A stretch of DNA of 64,000 bases from a virus. The DNA lies in IMG/VR virus record IMGVR_UViG_3300027963_004416, positions 1 to 64,000 of that record; one strand, written 5' to 3'. The notes under the pieces were generated by a model. It did no database searches. It saw only the letters and a list, made by a program, of their open reading frames with translations, and was not told the DNA's origin. Within the stretch, counting starts at the first letter, position 1. Each line of letters starts with the position of its first letter. Positions 47,755-56,491 of the stretch are shown piece by piece. Made by a program: the position numbers and the translations under genes.

Positions 47755-48474
47755 ATGTCGGCTAAATCAGATCAGTACGAAAAAGACGTAGCATCATATA
47801 TTAATAGCATCCCTGGGATTAAGGCTACTCGGCCACCTGGGGATACTGGCTATTCTGATGTCTTGATCTACTACAAGAACAAAAAAGAATGGCTAGAAGT
47901 CAAGATGAATCACACCGACAATCTAGCAAACCCGCGCATGTTCTATTCTGATGGTAGATGGAAAGCATCTTATAGTACACCATCAGCGACAGCAGCCGTT
48001 AATATCTTAAATTCTTCATCACAAACTAAAAAGTTTGTTGAAGACTTGGCTATGTTTGCAAAAATACCTCTTAAAGAAATAAAAATTCCAACTACAAAAG
48101 GTGGTCTGAAAGAACCCGGTGCGGTGCCTCTCAGCGTAATGAAAGCATACTTTGATCAGCCAGGCAAGAATCGGTACATTGCTAGTAAAGAAAGCAATCT
48201 AGGATCTGTAGTTATTAATCACTACACCAAAGGTAAAAAAAGTCCTGCATACTATATGCAGGCCGGTGATGATTTTTTTCTTATCTCTAATGCCGATCCT
48301 TTGGGAATTGGTCAAGGAGTTCCGCAGCTGAAAGGCACGGGTGAATTTAAAGTTCGCGTGTCGACTCGTTCAGAATTCTATGAAGTACAGGCTGAAATTA
48401 AGATCATAAATATGGGTACTAGTAAATACTCACTCAAGCCCGGTACAAAAAAATTGAACCCGTTTCTAAGATGA
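47755..48474 (+). CDS. PD-(D/E)XK-type nuclease-like protein
   Basis: 239 residues. KATRPPGDTGYSDVLIYYKNKKEWLEVKM gives Asp (SDV) then ExK (EVK), the nuclease core order. The C-terminal half (FKVRVSTRSEFYEVQAEIKI) is beta-rich. It overlaps the ligase-like gene by 4 bases at the head of the structural block. A TCTAAATA at 47720-47727 could be a weak late promoter. Target unknown. Confidence 0.65.
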   Translation: MSAKSDQYEKDVASYINSIPGIKATRPPGDTGYSDVLIYYKNKKEWLEVKMNHTDNLANPRMFYSDGRWKASYSTPSATAAVNILNSSSQTKKFVEDLAMFAKIPLKEIKIPTTKGGLKEPGAVPLSVMKAYFDQPGKNRYIASKESNLGSVVINHYTKGKKSPAYYMQAGDDFFLISNADPLGIGQGVPQLKGTGEFKVRVSTRSEFYEVQAEIKIINMGTSKYSLKPGTKKLNPFLR

Positions 48475-49664
48475 TCACATTTAAAAATTTCCTTACCGAA
48501 GCCGTTTCGGATGAATCGAAGCTAACTCACCTTGAGCATGCTGAAGATCATGTTATAAATGCCGGGAAAAAGGCTTCGGCGCATGCCTATCATAATCTTA
48601 CTGACGTGCATGATAAGCTTAAAGGCAAGCACAACAGCACAACAGTTACTACTAAGTATGACGGTTCACCTTCTATTGTGTTTGGACATCACCCTGAAAC
48701 GGGTAAGTTCTTTGTTGGTTCAAAATCAGTTTTTAATAAGTCACCAAAAATTAACTACTCAAATGAAGACATCGATAAGAACCATGGTCATGCACCGGGG
48801 CTTGCCGAGAAGTTAAAAACTGCATTGAAGCACCTTCCTAAAGTGACGCCTAAGCATGGCGTCTTTCAAGGGGATGTGATGCATTCTGGCGTCAAGTCAA
48901 AATCTACCCCTCACGGTGATGTTGAAGAACATGGCGGCAAGTTTCACTTCAAGCCAAATACAATCTCTTATTCTACAAAGACCGGATCAGAAGAAGGTAG
49001 GAAGATTGCTAAGTCAAAGTTTGGTGTTGCGGTTCATACTGCATATCATGGTTCAGACTTAGAGAACATGAAAGCACATTATAACGCTGATACATCTCAC
49101 TTTAAAGAGCATCCCGATGTTCATGTGATATCAACACATCACGACTTTAGTAAATCACATTATCCAAAAGAAGAGCAAGATAAGTTCGAGCATCATATTA
49201 AAGCTGCTGTAAAAGCTTTTCACGACTCACCAAAAGATTTTCACAAAGCTATTGAACCACACACAGAGCATTTAAAGACTTATATTAATAAGACTGTACG
49301 GGAAGGCACTAAACCTACAGTCGCCGGCTATAAGCAGCATCTAAAAGATCATTTTACTAAAGAGATTGGTAAAGTCAAAACATCAGCTGCTATAGAGAAG
49401 AAGAAAGGTGTTATGGATCAACACCTTGCTCACGTAGATAAGCACCCGGGACATTTTCAAAGCACACTTAACATGCATAAGCATTCAGCCGCTGCTAAGG
49501 ATGTTCTTGTTCACGCTATGTCAAAAGATCCTAAGTTTGAACATCACATTGGTGGTCAAGCTGCTAAGCCAGAAGGCTTTGTATCCGTTAGAGGTAACCG
49601 ACCAACTAAATTAGTAGATAGAAGCGAGTTCAGTAGAGCTAACTTCCTTGCAAGGGAAAGATAA
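48471..49664 (+). CDS. Ligase/nucleotidyltransferase-like protein with capsid-targeting N terminus
   Basis: 397 residues. TKYDGSPSIVFG (Lys62-Tyr-Asp-Gly65) matches the covalent nucleotidyltransferase motif of DNA/RNA ligases; GVFQGDVM and EGFVSVRG...TKLVDR fit later motifs. The N terminus MITFKNFLTEA matches T4 capsid-targeting peptides, with LTE followed by A as the expected protease site. It is extremely His/Lys-rich. Inferred: an enzyme carried in the head. Activity is not proven. Confidence 0.7.
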   Translation: MITFKNFLTEAVSDESKLTHLEHAEDHVINAGKKASAHAYHNLTDVHDKLKGKHNSTTVTTKYDGSPSIVFGHHPETGKFFVGSKSVFNKSPKINYSNEDIDKNHGHAPGLAEKLKTALKHLPKVTPKHGVFQGDVMHSGVKSKSTPHGDVEEHGGKFHFKPNTISYSTKTGSEEGRKIAKSKFGVAVHTAYHGSDLENMKAHYNADTSHFKEHPDVHVISTHHDFSKSHYPKEEQDKFEHHIKAAVKAFHDSPKDFHKAIEPHTEHLKTYINKTVREGTKPTVAGYKQHLKDHFTKEIGKVKTSAAIEKKKGVMDQHLAHVDKHPGHFQSTLNMHKHSAAAKDVLVHAMSKDPKFEHHIGGQAAKPEGFVSVRGNRPTKLVDRSEFSRANFLARER

Positions 49665-49691
49665 TGGCGCCTGGCTTGAGCAACTATAAGG

Positions 49692-49699
49692 TATAAATA
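49692..49699 (+). promoter_or_regulatory. T4-type late promoter
   Basis: Exact TATAAATA, 43 bases before the gene at 49743, within an intergenic gap. Confidence 0.7.
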
Positions 49700-49742
49700 C
49701 CTTTACGGATAAGTCTACGGAAAACTCCGATAAGGATAAAAT

Positions 49743-51470
49743 ATGGCATTAGATGATCAAGTTACGTCATTCCCTAACAAGGGAAAGAAGGTAAAGGTAC
49801 CTTCTACAAAAAAAGACAAGATAGTAGTCAACCCAAAAGTGGTTGACACTAACATTAATGAAGAGAAAGACTCTACAGCTGTCATGGCCTTTGGTAGGTT
49901 TAATCCACCTACAGTTGGTCATGAGAAGCTAATTCATAAAGTCGCACAAATTGCTAAAGAGCATGGCGGTACAGCTCATGTCATAGCAAGTCATAGCGAA
50001 AACAAACCAAAAGATCCTCTACCTCAAGATAAGAAGATTCAACATCTCAAGAAGGTAGCTCCCTCCTCAGTTCATGTCAGCGGCTCTTCTAAAGAAGCAC
50101 CGTCGTTCCTGCATGCCGCTAAGAAACTTCACGAAGCCGGTCATAAGCATCTAGTCATGGTTGCAGGTAGTGATAGAGTTAATGAATATAAAGAAAGACT
50201 CAATCACTACAATGGTAAGGAAGGTCACTATAACTTTAAATCTATTAAAGTAGTTTCATCTGGTGAGAGAGACCCGGACGCTGAAGGTGTTGAAGGTATG
50301 TCAGGTACCAAGATGAGAGCTCATGCAAGAGCTGGTGAAATGGATAAATTTAAATCTGGGCTTCCTAAAGCACTACACTCACACGCTAATGAAATAGCAA
50401 ACCATATTAGATCTGTTAAAGAAGAATTAGATCTTAATGAATCGTTTAAGGCAAGATTTTCTTCAAATATTACATTTGAACACTTTAATAAAATCTATGA
50501 TTTTGTAGAAGACTACAAGCCTTCCAATCAAGGTGTTAATTCACTCTTTAAAAAATCTTCTGAATATAACATTCCTCTTAAGACAATAGTTGAGGTCTAT
50601 CAAAGAGGAGTAGAAGACTGGGTTAAATCTATGCCTGAAGATAAAACAGCGCAGCAATGGGCATTTGCTAGAGTTAATTCCTTTATTAATGGTGGAAAGG
50701 CTCTTGAAGAGGATACTGACTTATTTGAAAGTCTAAAGGATGCTTCTGACAATCCATGCTGGAAAGGATACAAGCCGGTAGGTACTAAGAAGAAAAACGG
50801 AAAAGAAGTTCCTAATTGCGTGCCTGAGGAGAGAAATATGGATCTTAATCGAGAATTTAGTCGGGCCTTTCAACTGCAAGAAGGACAAGCAGACTCTAAG
50901 CCCAGACCAGGTGCTTATGAAGTAGCTATTCATCATGGCCAGACAGATGAAAAACTAAGACACTACAAGATTAAGCATGCAGAATCAGTTTTCCATGCAC
51001 AAAATATTGCTGGCAAGATAGCTAAAAAAGATCCAGAATTAAAGTGGTATAAGGTTAAGGTTGTAAGTAAGCCTGACCTCAAAGAAGACGTAGAACAGAT
51101 TGATGAGATATCAACTAGTACTAGAATGAGATATGTTGCTAAAGCGGCTACATCAACTCACGAACCAAAAGATAATGAGTCTCAATCTCAGTATCTAGAA
51201 AGACTCCATAAGAGAATGAGTGGAATTAAGAAGGCTCTATCTAAGGTATCTCCAGCTTCTAGATTTCAGAAAGAAGCCGTACAAATACCCGACAATACAG
51301 TGAGACATCTTAAGAAGGTTACTAAGCAGCTGGATAAATCAGTTAAAACGCATCACCAGCAAAGCGTACTGCTTAAAAAACTTGTTAATGCAGACACACC
51401 GGATATAAAAGAGAACAGAAACTGTGGTTGTGGTCAAACTCCGTGCAAGACCTACGGGGCTGTAAAATGA
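49743..51470 (+). CDS. NMN-adenylyltransferase-like protein fused to head-cargo modules
   Basis: 575 residues. AFGRFNPPTVGHEKL (His60 in the xxGH motif) and the later EGMSGTKMRAHA (ISSTxxR-like) mark a nucleotidylyltransferase domain over about residues 46-220. The C-terminal half has helical modules, among them DVEQIDEIS and FQLQEG with (I/L)xE protease-like sites, and ends in a Cys pair region (CGCGQTPC). Late promoter upstream. A packaged NAD-related enzyme is the inference; other nucleotidylyl activities are possible. Confidence 0.72.
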   Translation: MALDDQVTSFPNKGKKVKVPSTKKDKIVVNPKVVDTNINEEKDSTAVMAFGRFNPPTVGHEKLIHKVAQIAKEHGGTAHVIASHSENKPKDPLPQDKKIQHLKKVAPSSVHVSGSSKEAPSFLHAAKKLHEAGHKHLVMVAGSDRVNEYKERLNHYNGKEGHYNFKSIKVVSSGERDPDAEGVEGMSGTKMRAHARAGEMDKFKSGLPKALHSHANEIANHIRSVKEELDLNESFKARFSSNITFEHFNKIYDFVEDYKPSNQGVNSLFKKSSEYNIPLKTIVEVYQRGVEDWVKSMPEDKTAQQWAFARVNSFINGGKALEEDTDLFESLKDASDNPCWKGYKPVGTKKKNGKEVPNCVPEERNMDLNREFSRAFQLQEGQADSKPRPGAYEVAIHHGQTDEKLRHYKIKHAESVFHAQNIAGKIAKKDPELKWYKVKVVSKPDLKEDVEQIDEISTSTRMRYVAKAATSTHEPKDNESQSQYLERLHKRMSGIKKALSKVSPASRFQKEAVQIPDNTVRHLKKVTKQLDKSVKTHHQQSVLLKKLVNADTPDIKENRNCGCGQTPCKTYGAVK

Positions 51471-51658
51471 TCTCCTTTAAACTTTTCTCAGAAAACTTTA
51501 TGAACGGTAAGAATCCAGAAGATAAAGGTGACATGGCTAGGCATGGTCTTAAAGGAAAGTCGATTACTCAGCTAAAGAAAATTCGCTCATCAAATTCTGC
51601 ATCACCAAGAACAAAACAGCTTGCTCACTGGTATATTAATATGCATAAGAAAGACTAA
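51467..51658 (+). CDS. Small protein with capsid-targeting-like N terminus
   Basis: 63 residues from ATG 51467: MISFKLFSENFMNG, then NPEDKGDMARHGLKGKS. The start resembles the targeting peptide pattern; the rest is basic and recurs in aquatic T4-like phages, in my memory. Overlaps the upstream gene by 4 bases. Confidence 0.62.
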   Translation: MISFKLFSENFMNGKNPEDKGDMARHGLKGKSITQLKKIRSSNSASPRTKQLAHWYINMHKKD

Positions 51659-51659
51659 C

Positions 51660-51953
51660 ATGCTAACTTTTAAAGAATTTATTTTAGAGTCTGCGGCTTG
51701 GCAAAGAAAAGAAGGTAAGAGCCCTACCGGTGGTCTTAATCAAAAAGGTATTGCAAGTTACAGAAGAGAGAATCCAGGTAGTAAGCTTTCTATGGCAGTA
51801 ACTACAAAGCCTTCTAAGCTTAAAAAAGGTAGTAAAGCTTATAACAGACGCAAGTCGTTTTGTGCTAGAATGGGTGGAGCAAGAGGTCCTATGAAGGATG
51901 AAAAAGGTCACCCGACGCGCAAGGCTCTTGCATTAAGAAAGTGGAATTGCTAA
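51660..51953 (+). CDS. Basic DUF6321-type protein with capsid-targeting N terminus
   Basis: 97 residues from ATG 51660: MLTFKEFILES (ILE then S as cut site), followed by AAWQRKEGKSPTGGLNQKG and SFCARMGGARG ... ALRKWNC, the pattern of a basic phage family (DUF6321). Its size and charge suit a DNA-bound internal head protein. Confidence 0.68.
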   Translation: MLTFKEFILESAAWQRKEGKSPTGGLNQKGIASYRRENPGSKLSMAVTTKPSKLKKGSKAYNRRKSFCARMGGARGPMKDEKGHPTRKALALRKWNC

Positions 51954-52378
51954 TGAAAACATTTTTACAGCACCTAATTGAGAAAGAAACAAGCTGCCCT
52001 GCTGCCACTTTTGATCTTTCGCTTAATTTAGAAAATAGACAGCGAGCTATTGATGAGTACGGGTATGGACCTTTAAACCCTATGGAGCCATCGAATGAGT
52101 TTTGGAGTGCTAAAGCAAAGATGTGGAAGGTCGCTCCTGAATATGCAAAAACAGCTAGATGTGGCAATTGCGCTGCATTTAATATAACAGACAAGATGCG
52201 TGAGTGTATAGTAAATGGTCGTGCTGATAAAGACGATGCTGGAGAAGTAGATAATTTTGAATCTACAGTAGATAAAGCTGATCTAGGGTATTGTAATATA
52301 CTTCATTTTAAGTGCGCCGGTACAAGAACATGCGATGCATGGCTTACCAACGGGCCGTTAGATAACAAGGATGTATGA
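51953..52378 (+). CDS. Cys-rich protein with capsid-targeting-like N terminus
   Basis: 141 residues from ATG 51953: MKTFLQHLIEKE (LIE then K). The remainder has ARCGNCAAF, then GYCNILHFKCAGTRTCDAW; the Cys spacing suggests a metal or iron-sulfur site as in HiPIP-like proteins. Function unknown. Overlaps the Dps-like gene by 4 bases. Confidence 0.65.
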   Translation: MKTFLQHLIEKETSCPAATFDLSLNLENRQRAIDEYGYGPLNPMEPSNEFWSAKAKMWKVAPEYAKTARCGNCAAFNITDKMRECIVNGRADKDDAGEVDNFESTVDKADLGYCNILHFKCAGTRTCDAWLTNGPLDNKDV

Positions 52379-52827
52379 TGGATGAATTAGTTAATCAAAT
52401 GAACAAGCTTTTAGCTGATGCGTTTACGCTCTATCTTAAGGCTCATTACTATCACTGGAACGTTGAGGGTAGCAACTTTCCTCAATATCATGAGTTCCTT
52501 GGTGAGCTCTATGAAGAGATTTTTGGATCGGTTGATAATATAGCAGAACACATCAGAGCATTGAATGCCTATGCTCCTGGCACCCTTACTAGATTTAAAG
52601 AGTTAACAAGCATCACTGAAACTATATCGGTCCCTTCGGCAGAAGCTATGTTTCTGGACTTGTTTAATCAGAATAAGCAATACCTGGGTATGCTAATGAC
52701 CGTGTATGTTCTTGCAGACAGATTCAATGAATTAGGCTTAGCTAATTTCTTACAGGATAGAATGGCAGCTCATAAGAAACATGAATGGATGCTTCGCTCT
52801 ATTCTTAAAAAGGCAGAAAATGAATAA
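52375..52827 (+). CDS. Dps-like ferritin-fold protein
   Basis: 150 residues. YLKAHYYHWNVEGSNFPQYH followed by GELYEEIFGSVDNIAEHIRAL is the Dps/ferritin signature, with His, Asp and Glu residues of the inter-subunit iron site. Dps binds DNA and stores iron, protecting DNA from oxidation. In the structural block it may be a virion or late DNA-protection protein. Confidence 0.85.
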   Translation: MMDELVNQMNKLLADAFTLYLKAHYYHWNVEGSNFPQYHEFLGELYEEIFGSVDNIAEHIRALNAYAPGTLTRFKELTSITETISVPSAEAMFLDLFNQNKQYLGMLMTVYVLADRFNELGLANFLQDRMAAHKKHEWMLRSILKKAENE

Positions 52828-53449
52828 GTATAAATCACTGATATCAGTGTATAGAGACTCTCAAAAAGGTCTTATTGAGACTAGTTCAAGGGCATCGCTT
52901 GTAAATTCTATTAAGAGAGTAATCTTAGGTGAGCAGCCGCATTATATAGAAAAGCATGTTAAGGATCAAATAGTAGCTGGTACATACCATACCAAAAACT
53001 TCGAGCAAGCACCTAAAGCGCAGATTCTCTACACCAAGCTACCTAAAGACACTCCCCCAGATGTTGCGGAAAAAGCTGCCATATTTCAAGATCAACTATT
53101 TGCTATAGAAAAACAAGTTCTTGCTACTAGCAGAGCCACTCCTGAAGATGTTGAGAGTGCACGCGTACTGGTAGATAAAATTATGCACATGGCAAGTATG
53201 ATGAACCTTAAAGATGAGCATTCATATGTTAATGATAGCTTTGCAAAGATACAAAAATACGCTTCTCAAGATTCAAATGTCGTTGATCAAAACAAGTTAG
53301 ATCTTAACAAAGAGGTCGAGCGTAGATTCGGTGTACCTCCCTATGAAGAAACACCTGAAAGACGTGATATGGACATCGACAATTCTAAGTTTTTGCTAAG
53401 TAGAAATTTAAAAGCTCAACGCAAGTTAAAAATTATTGATAACGACTAG
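52820..53449 (+). CDS. Structural-region protein, function unknown
   Basis: 209 residues from ATG 52820. It starts MNKYKSLISVYRDSQKGLIE and is mainly helical. No family recognised. Overlaps the Dps-like gene by 8 bases. Confidence 0.68.
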   Translation: MNKYKSLISVYRDSQKGLIETSSRASLVNSIKRVILGEQPHYIEKHVKDQIVAGTYHTKNFEQAPKAQILYTKLPKDTPPDVAEKAAIFQDQLFAIEKQVLATSRATPEDVESARVLVDKIMHMASMMNLKDEHSYVNDSFAKIQKYASQDSNVVDQNKLDLNKEVERRFGVPPYEETPERRDMDIDNSKFLLSRNLKAQRKLKIIDND

Positions 53450-53458
53450 GAGACAGAA

Positions 53459-54694
53459 ATGTTATTTAAAGGCCCAAAATCATTGTTAGACTCGATTACA
53501 AATGTAATCAAAGAAGAAAGAGTTCAGTACGCTAAAGAGCAAGCTGAAATGGATAAGCTTGTAGCAGAAAAAATGCTTTCACCAAAGCAAAAGAAGATTG
53601 CTAAGGTCGCCGGAGATCCAGATAAGATGGATGCTGCTGATTTTGCTGCTCTTCGTTCAGGTAAGAAGATGAATAGTGAAGGCTATAATGCCAAGAGAGA
53701 GCATGAGCTAAACATGGATGCAGCTCAAAGACATATGGATCGCAGAGCAGCTGAAGGCGAAGACATGACTGGTGCTAAAATTCATCCTAAGACATATGAA
53801 ATTATTATGCCTAAGAGTAATACTAAGAAAATGGCCAAAGAAGAAGTAGAGCAAGTTCAGGAAGGAGACCCTTCGTACTACAAAGGAAAGAGCACCACTG
53901 GTAATGCTTTACCACCTCCAGGTTCTTTTGCAGACAGAAAGCGAACTGGCAATACTTTTTTGAAGGGATTTAAGTCCAATCCGCAGCCAATCAAGCCCTA
54001 CGTAGCCCCTAAAAGCAAAAATGAAGAAATTGAGCATCTGGACGAACTCTCCGTAGATTTACTTAAAAGAGCTCGTGATAAAGCAGAAAGAATTTCTGGC
54101 GATTCACTTGGTAAAAATCCAATAAAGATGAAAGCATATCAGCGCCAAGCAGACACATTTACTGATGCACTTCACAAGAAATATAAGGCACAATTGTCAT
54201 CTGGTAAAAGAAAGTATGTTGAAGAATACGAACATATTGATGAAACTTTAGGTGCAACTTCAAGTAAATATGGTCCTGGCTTAGATGTTCCTAGCTTAGG
54301 AAAAGAAGAATTGAAAAAAAAATACTTGGATGCCGATACTCGCACTAGATATACTTTAGGTAAAGCTCCTGAAAATCATACTGATGCATTAAAAGGATTA
54401 GCAAAAATAAACAAACGCGGTGAAATAGCTAACAAAGTTCGTCAGAGTCTTAAAAATGAAGCTACTGATACTCCTGGAAACGGTCGCGAGCATCAATGCG
54501 CTATTCATGTTAAGAATGAGCAATTCGGTGAAGGTAAGACTCTTACAACACAACATGCTGAGCCTGATGAGAACGGGGATATTGCTTGGTATGATGTCAT
54601 GTTCGATCATGGTATTGAGCGCGTAATGACTGAAGATCTTGATATTTTAGTTTCAGAAGCTCATGTTCACAATAAGCCAAAGAAGGGAATGTAA
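53459..54694 (+). CDS. Head-cargo polyprotein-like protein
   Basis: 411 residues, strongly charged. Internal modules IEHLDELSVDLLKRARDKAE and EEYEHIDETLGA contain (I/L)xE sites suited to the gp21-type protease; VEQVQEG is a weaker one. The C-terminal 80 residues (HQCAIHVKNEQFGEGKTL... WYDVMFDHGIER) look like a separate fold. The probable role is an internal head protein cut during maturation. RBS AGGAGA. Confidence 0.62.
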   Translation: MLFKGPKSLLDSITNVIKEERVQYAKEQAEMDKLVAEKMLSPKQKKIAKVAGDPDKMDAADFAALRSGKKMNSEGYNAKREHELNMDAAQRHMDRRAAEGEDMTGAKIHPKTYEIIMPKSNTKKMAKEEVEQVQEGDPSYYKGKSTTGNALPPPGSFADRKRTGNTFLKGFKSNPQPIKPYVAPKSKNEEIEHLDELSVDLLKRARDKAERISGDSLGKNPIKMKAYQRQADTFTDALHKKYKAQLSSGKRKYVEEYEHIDETLGATSSKYGPGLDVPSLGKEELKKKYLDADTRTRYTLGKAPENHTDALKGLAKINKRGEIANKVRQSLKNEATDTPGNGREHQCAIHVKNEQFGEGKTLTTQHAEPDENGDIAWYDVMFDHGIERVMTEDLDILVSEAHVHNKPKKGM

Positions 54695-54696
54695 TT

Positions 54697-55248
54697 ATGG
54701 ATAAGCCACCATTCGAACCTGATAATAATCCTAAAAAGATAGCTGTTGCTGGTAAAAAAGGCTATGGAGCATCGGCAGCAGCCCACTTAGCTAAACAAGG
54801 TATGCAGAGTGTGATGAAGAAAAAAGAAGAAAAGAATATGAAAGAAGAAAGACAACTCCTTACCTTAAGACAGATTTTAGAGGGCCGCGGCCGTCCCCGC
54901 AAGAACCCAGATGATCCTAAATGGCAAAAGAAACCAGCTGCTGCGGCCAAAGGTAACGATGATCATGATGAAGAAGATCATGGACCGGCTAGGCCAGATA
55001 GCCCTCACCTTAATACTGAGCCGGATAAGCATATTTCAGTACAGCTAAAAGTAGCTCATGATATGAAAGATGAAAAAGGTGGATCTGATGTTAAATTTGC
55101 AAATGGCAAAACACACTTCGTCAAGCACGATGTAGCTGGTAAAGTACTACACGCTCTTGATAAGCTTAAGCCCGCCGACAGAGCAAAAGTACATGATCAT
55201 ATGGCACAGTCTCATGAAAATCTAATGGCGGTCCATAAGGTGCTCTAA
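54697..55248 (+). CDS. AT-hook-bearing head protein candidate
   Basis: 183 residues. LLTLRQILEGRGRPRKNPDD holds an ILE-then-G protease-like site directly before an AT-hook core GRPRK. Upstream is a Lys-rich region; downstream, a Gly/Ala and Asp/His linker precedes a helical domain. After cleavage the AT-hook would be the new N terminus. An alternative start is ATG 54838. Confidence 0.62.
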   Translation: MDKPPFEPDNNPKKIAVAGKKGYGASAAAHLAKQGMQSVMKKKEEKNMKEERQLLTLRQILEGRGRPRKNPDDPKWQKKPAAAAKGNDDHDEEDHGPARPDSPHLNTEPDKHISVQLKVAHDMKDEKGGSDVKFANGKTHFVKHDVAGKVLHALDKLKPADRAKVHDHMAQSHENLMAVHKVL

Positions 55249-55619
55249 TGCCATTAATAGTAGGCGGTCAAAAAACACAACCTGAAAAACCAAAGGCACC
55301 CATAGAAAAGTCTATAAGTTTTTCTGAACTTAGAGCTTCTTTAAAACCTAGAGAAGAAGTGCAAGAAACTATAGAAGTGCAAAAAACACAACCTGAAAAA
55401 CCAAAGGCACCCATAGAAAAGTCTATAAGTTTTTCTGAACTTAGAGCTTCTTTAAAACCTAGAGAAGAAGTGCAAGAAACTATAGAAGTGCAAGAAACTA
55501 TAATAGAAGCAGTAAAAGAAACTGAGCTTTTACCACCGCCGCATGCTACAATTAAAGAGCAGATAGAAAAGAACAAGCATTCAGATTTTCTACTTGACAT
55601 GTTTACTTTAGACGAATAA
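55248..55619 (+). CDS. Protein with exact tandem duplication, function unknown
   Basis: 123 residues. A 37-residue unit (KTQPEKPKAPIEKSISFSEL... REEVQETIEV) is present twice in a row and is identical at DNA level. Without the duplication it would be about 86 residues. It is acidic and proline-rich; it may be a flexible structural protein. Confidence 0.65.
   Translation: MPLIVGGQKTQPEKPKAPIEKSISFSELRASLKPREEVQETIEVQKTQPEKPKAPIEKSISFSELRASLKPREEVQETIEVQETIIEAVKETELLPPPHATIKEQIEKNKHSDFLLDMFTLDE
55269..55490 (+). repeat. Perfect 111-bp tandem duplication
   Basis: 55269-55379 and 55380-55490 are identical over 111 bases and keep the reading frame, so the duplication is recent or under exchange. 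Confidence 0.9.
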
Positions 55620-55625
55620 TAAATA
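55618..55625 (+). promoter_or_regulatory. Late promoter variant (AATAAATA)
   Basis: AATAAATA, one base off the late consensus, overlapping the upstream stop and 26 bases before the structural gene at 55652. Confidence 0.5.
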
Positions 55626-55651
55626 ACTAAGTTAAAACAAGGAGAAGTAAA

Positions 55652-56491
55652 ATGGGTACACAATGGGGTAAATCAGACGCTGCTTCTAACAGCGTTATTT
55701 GGGCGCCAACAAGCGTTAAGCTTTCGCCCAATACAACAAATAGAAATAACCTATATTCTAATGTAACTCCAGATGCTTTCATTACAGGTGTTACTGAAGG
55801 TATGTTTGCTGTAGATGCAACCGAATCAGCAGTTGGATCAGGCAATGTTGCTCAGATTACTGTAACATTTGCTGGATCTGGATACACTGGAAACGCTACA
55901 GTATCATTCTCAGGTGGTGGTGGCTCATCTGCCTCCGCTAACGCATTTGCTAATCTATCAATCGGAAAGATTACGACAGTTAATATTACAGCAGCTGGTT
56001 CAAGCTACGAAACAAATCCAACCGTTGCAATATCAGCTCCAACAGCTATAACATTTAATGCGCTATCAGCTGTTTCAAACACCAATGATACCATTGCACT
56101 TACGACTGCTAATAGCAAATTTGTTGTTGGAGATAGACTTACATACACAGTAGCAGCTGGTAATACGGCTGTTGGTGGGCTAACAACAGGTACACAGTAT
56201 TACGTTGTTGCAGCTAATACAACAACTATTAAGCTCTCGAGCACCGCATCCGGTAGCGCAATCGATCTAACAGCTGGCGTTACTGAGACAGGTCATAGTC
56301 TCACAGGCGAAACTGCTACTGCTACTGCTGTGGTCGGTGGAGCTCAAAACAAGGGTGTTCAGCATGCCGGTTGGGTTCTACGTACAGTAGGAACTGGTGG
56401 TCGCGCAGGCCGTGTTCAATACGAAACCTTGGTTGCTATGGGATCGATAGCTACTGATAGTTCTGATGATTCAATACTACCTGACGCATAA
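55652..56491 (+). CDS. Beta-rich virion protein
   Basis: 279 residues, Gly/Ala/Thr/Ser-rich with repeated beta hairpins (ITVTFAGSGYTGNATVSFSG, IALTTANSKFVVGDRLTYTV). The N terminus MGTQWGKSDAASNSVIWAP and the C-terminal HAGWVLRTVGTGGRAGRVQYE are typical of structural proteins of aquatic T4-like phages. Probably a capsid decoration, neck or whisker-type protein; the precise role is unknown. AGGAGAAG site. Confidence 0.75.
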   Translation: MGTQWGKSDAASNSVIWAPTSVKLSPNTTNRNNLYSNVTPDAFITGVTEGMFAVDATESAVGSGNVAQITVTFAGSGYTGNATVSFSGGGGSSASANAFANLSIGKITTVNITAAGSSYETNPTVAISAPTAITFNALSAVSNTNDTIALTTANSKFVVGDRLTYTVAAGNTAVGGLTTGTQYYVVAANTTTIKLSSTASGSAIDLTAGVTETGHSLTGETATATAVVGGAQNKGVQHAGWVLRTVGTGGRAGRVQYETLVAMGSIATDSSDDSILPDA

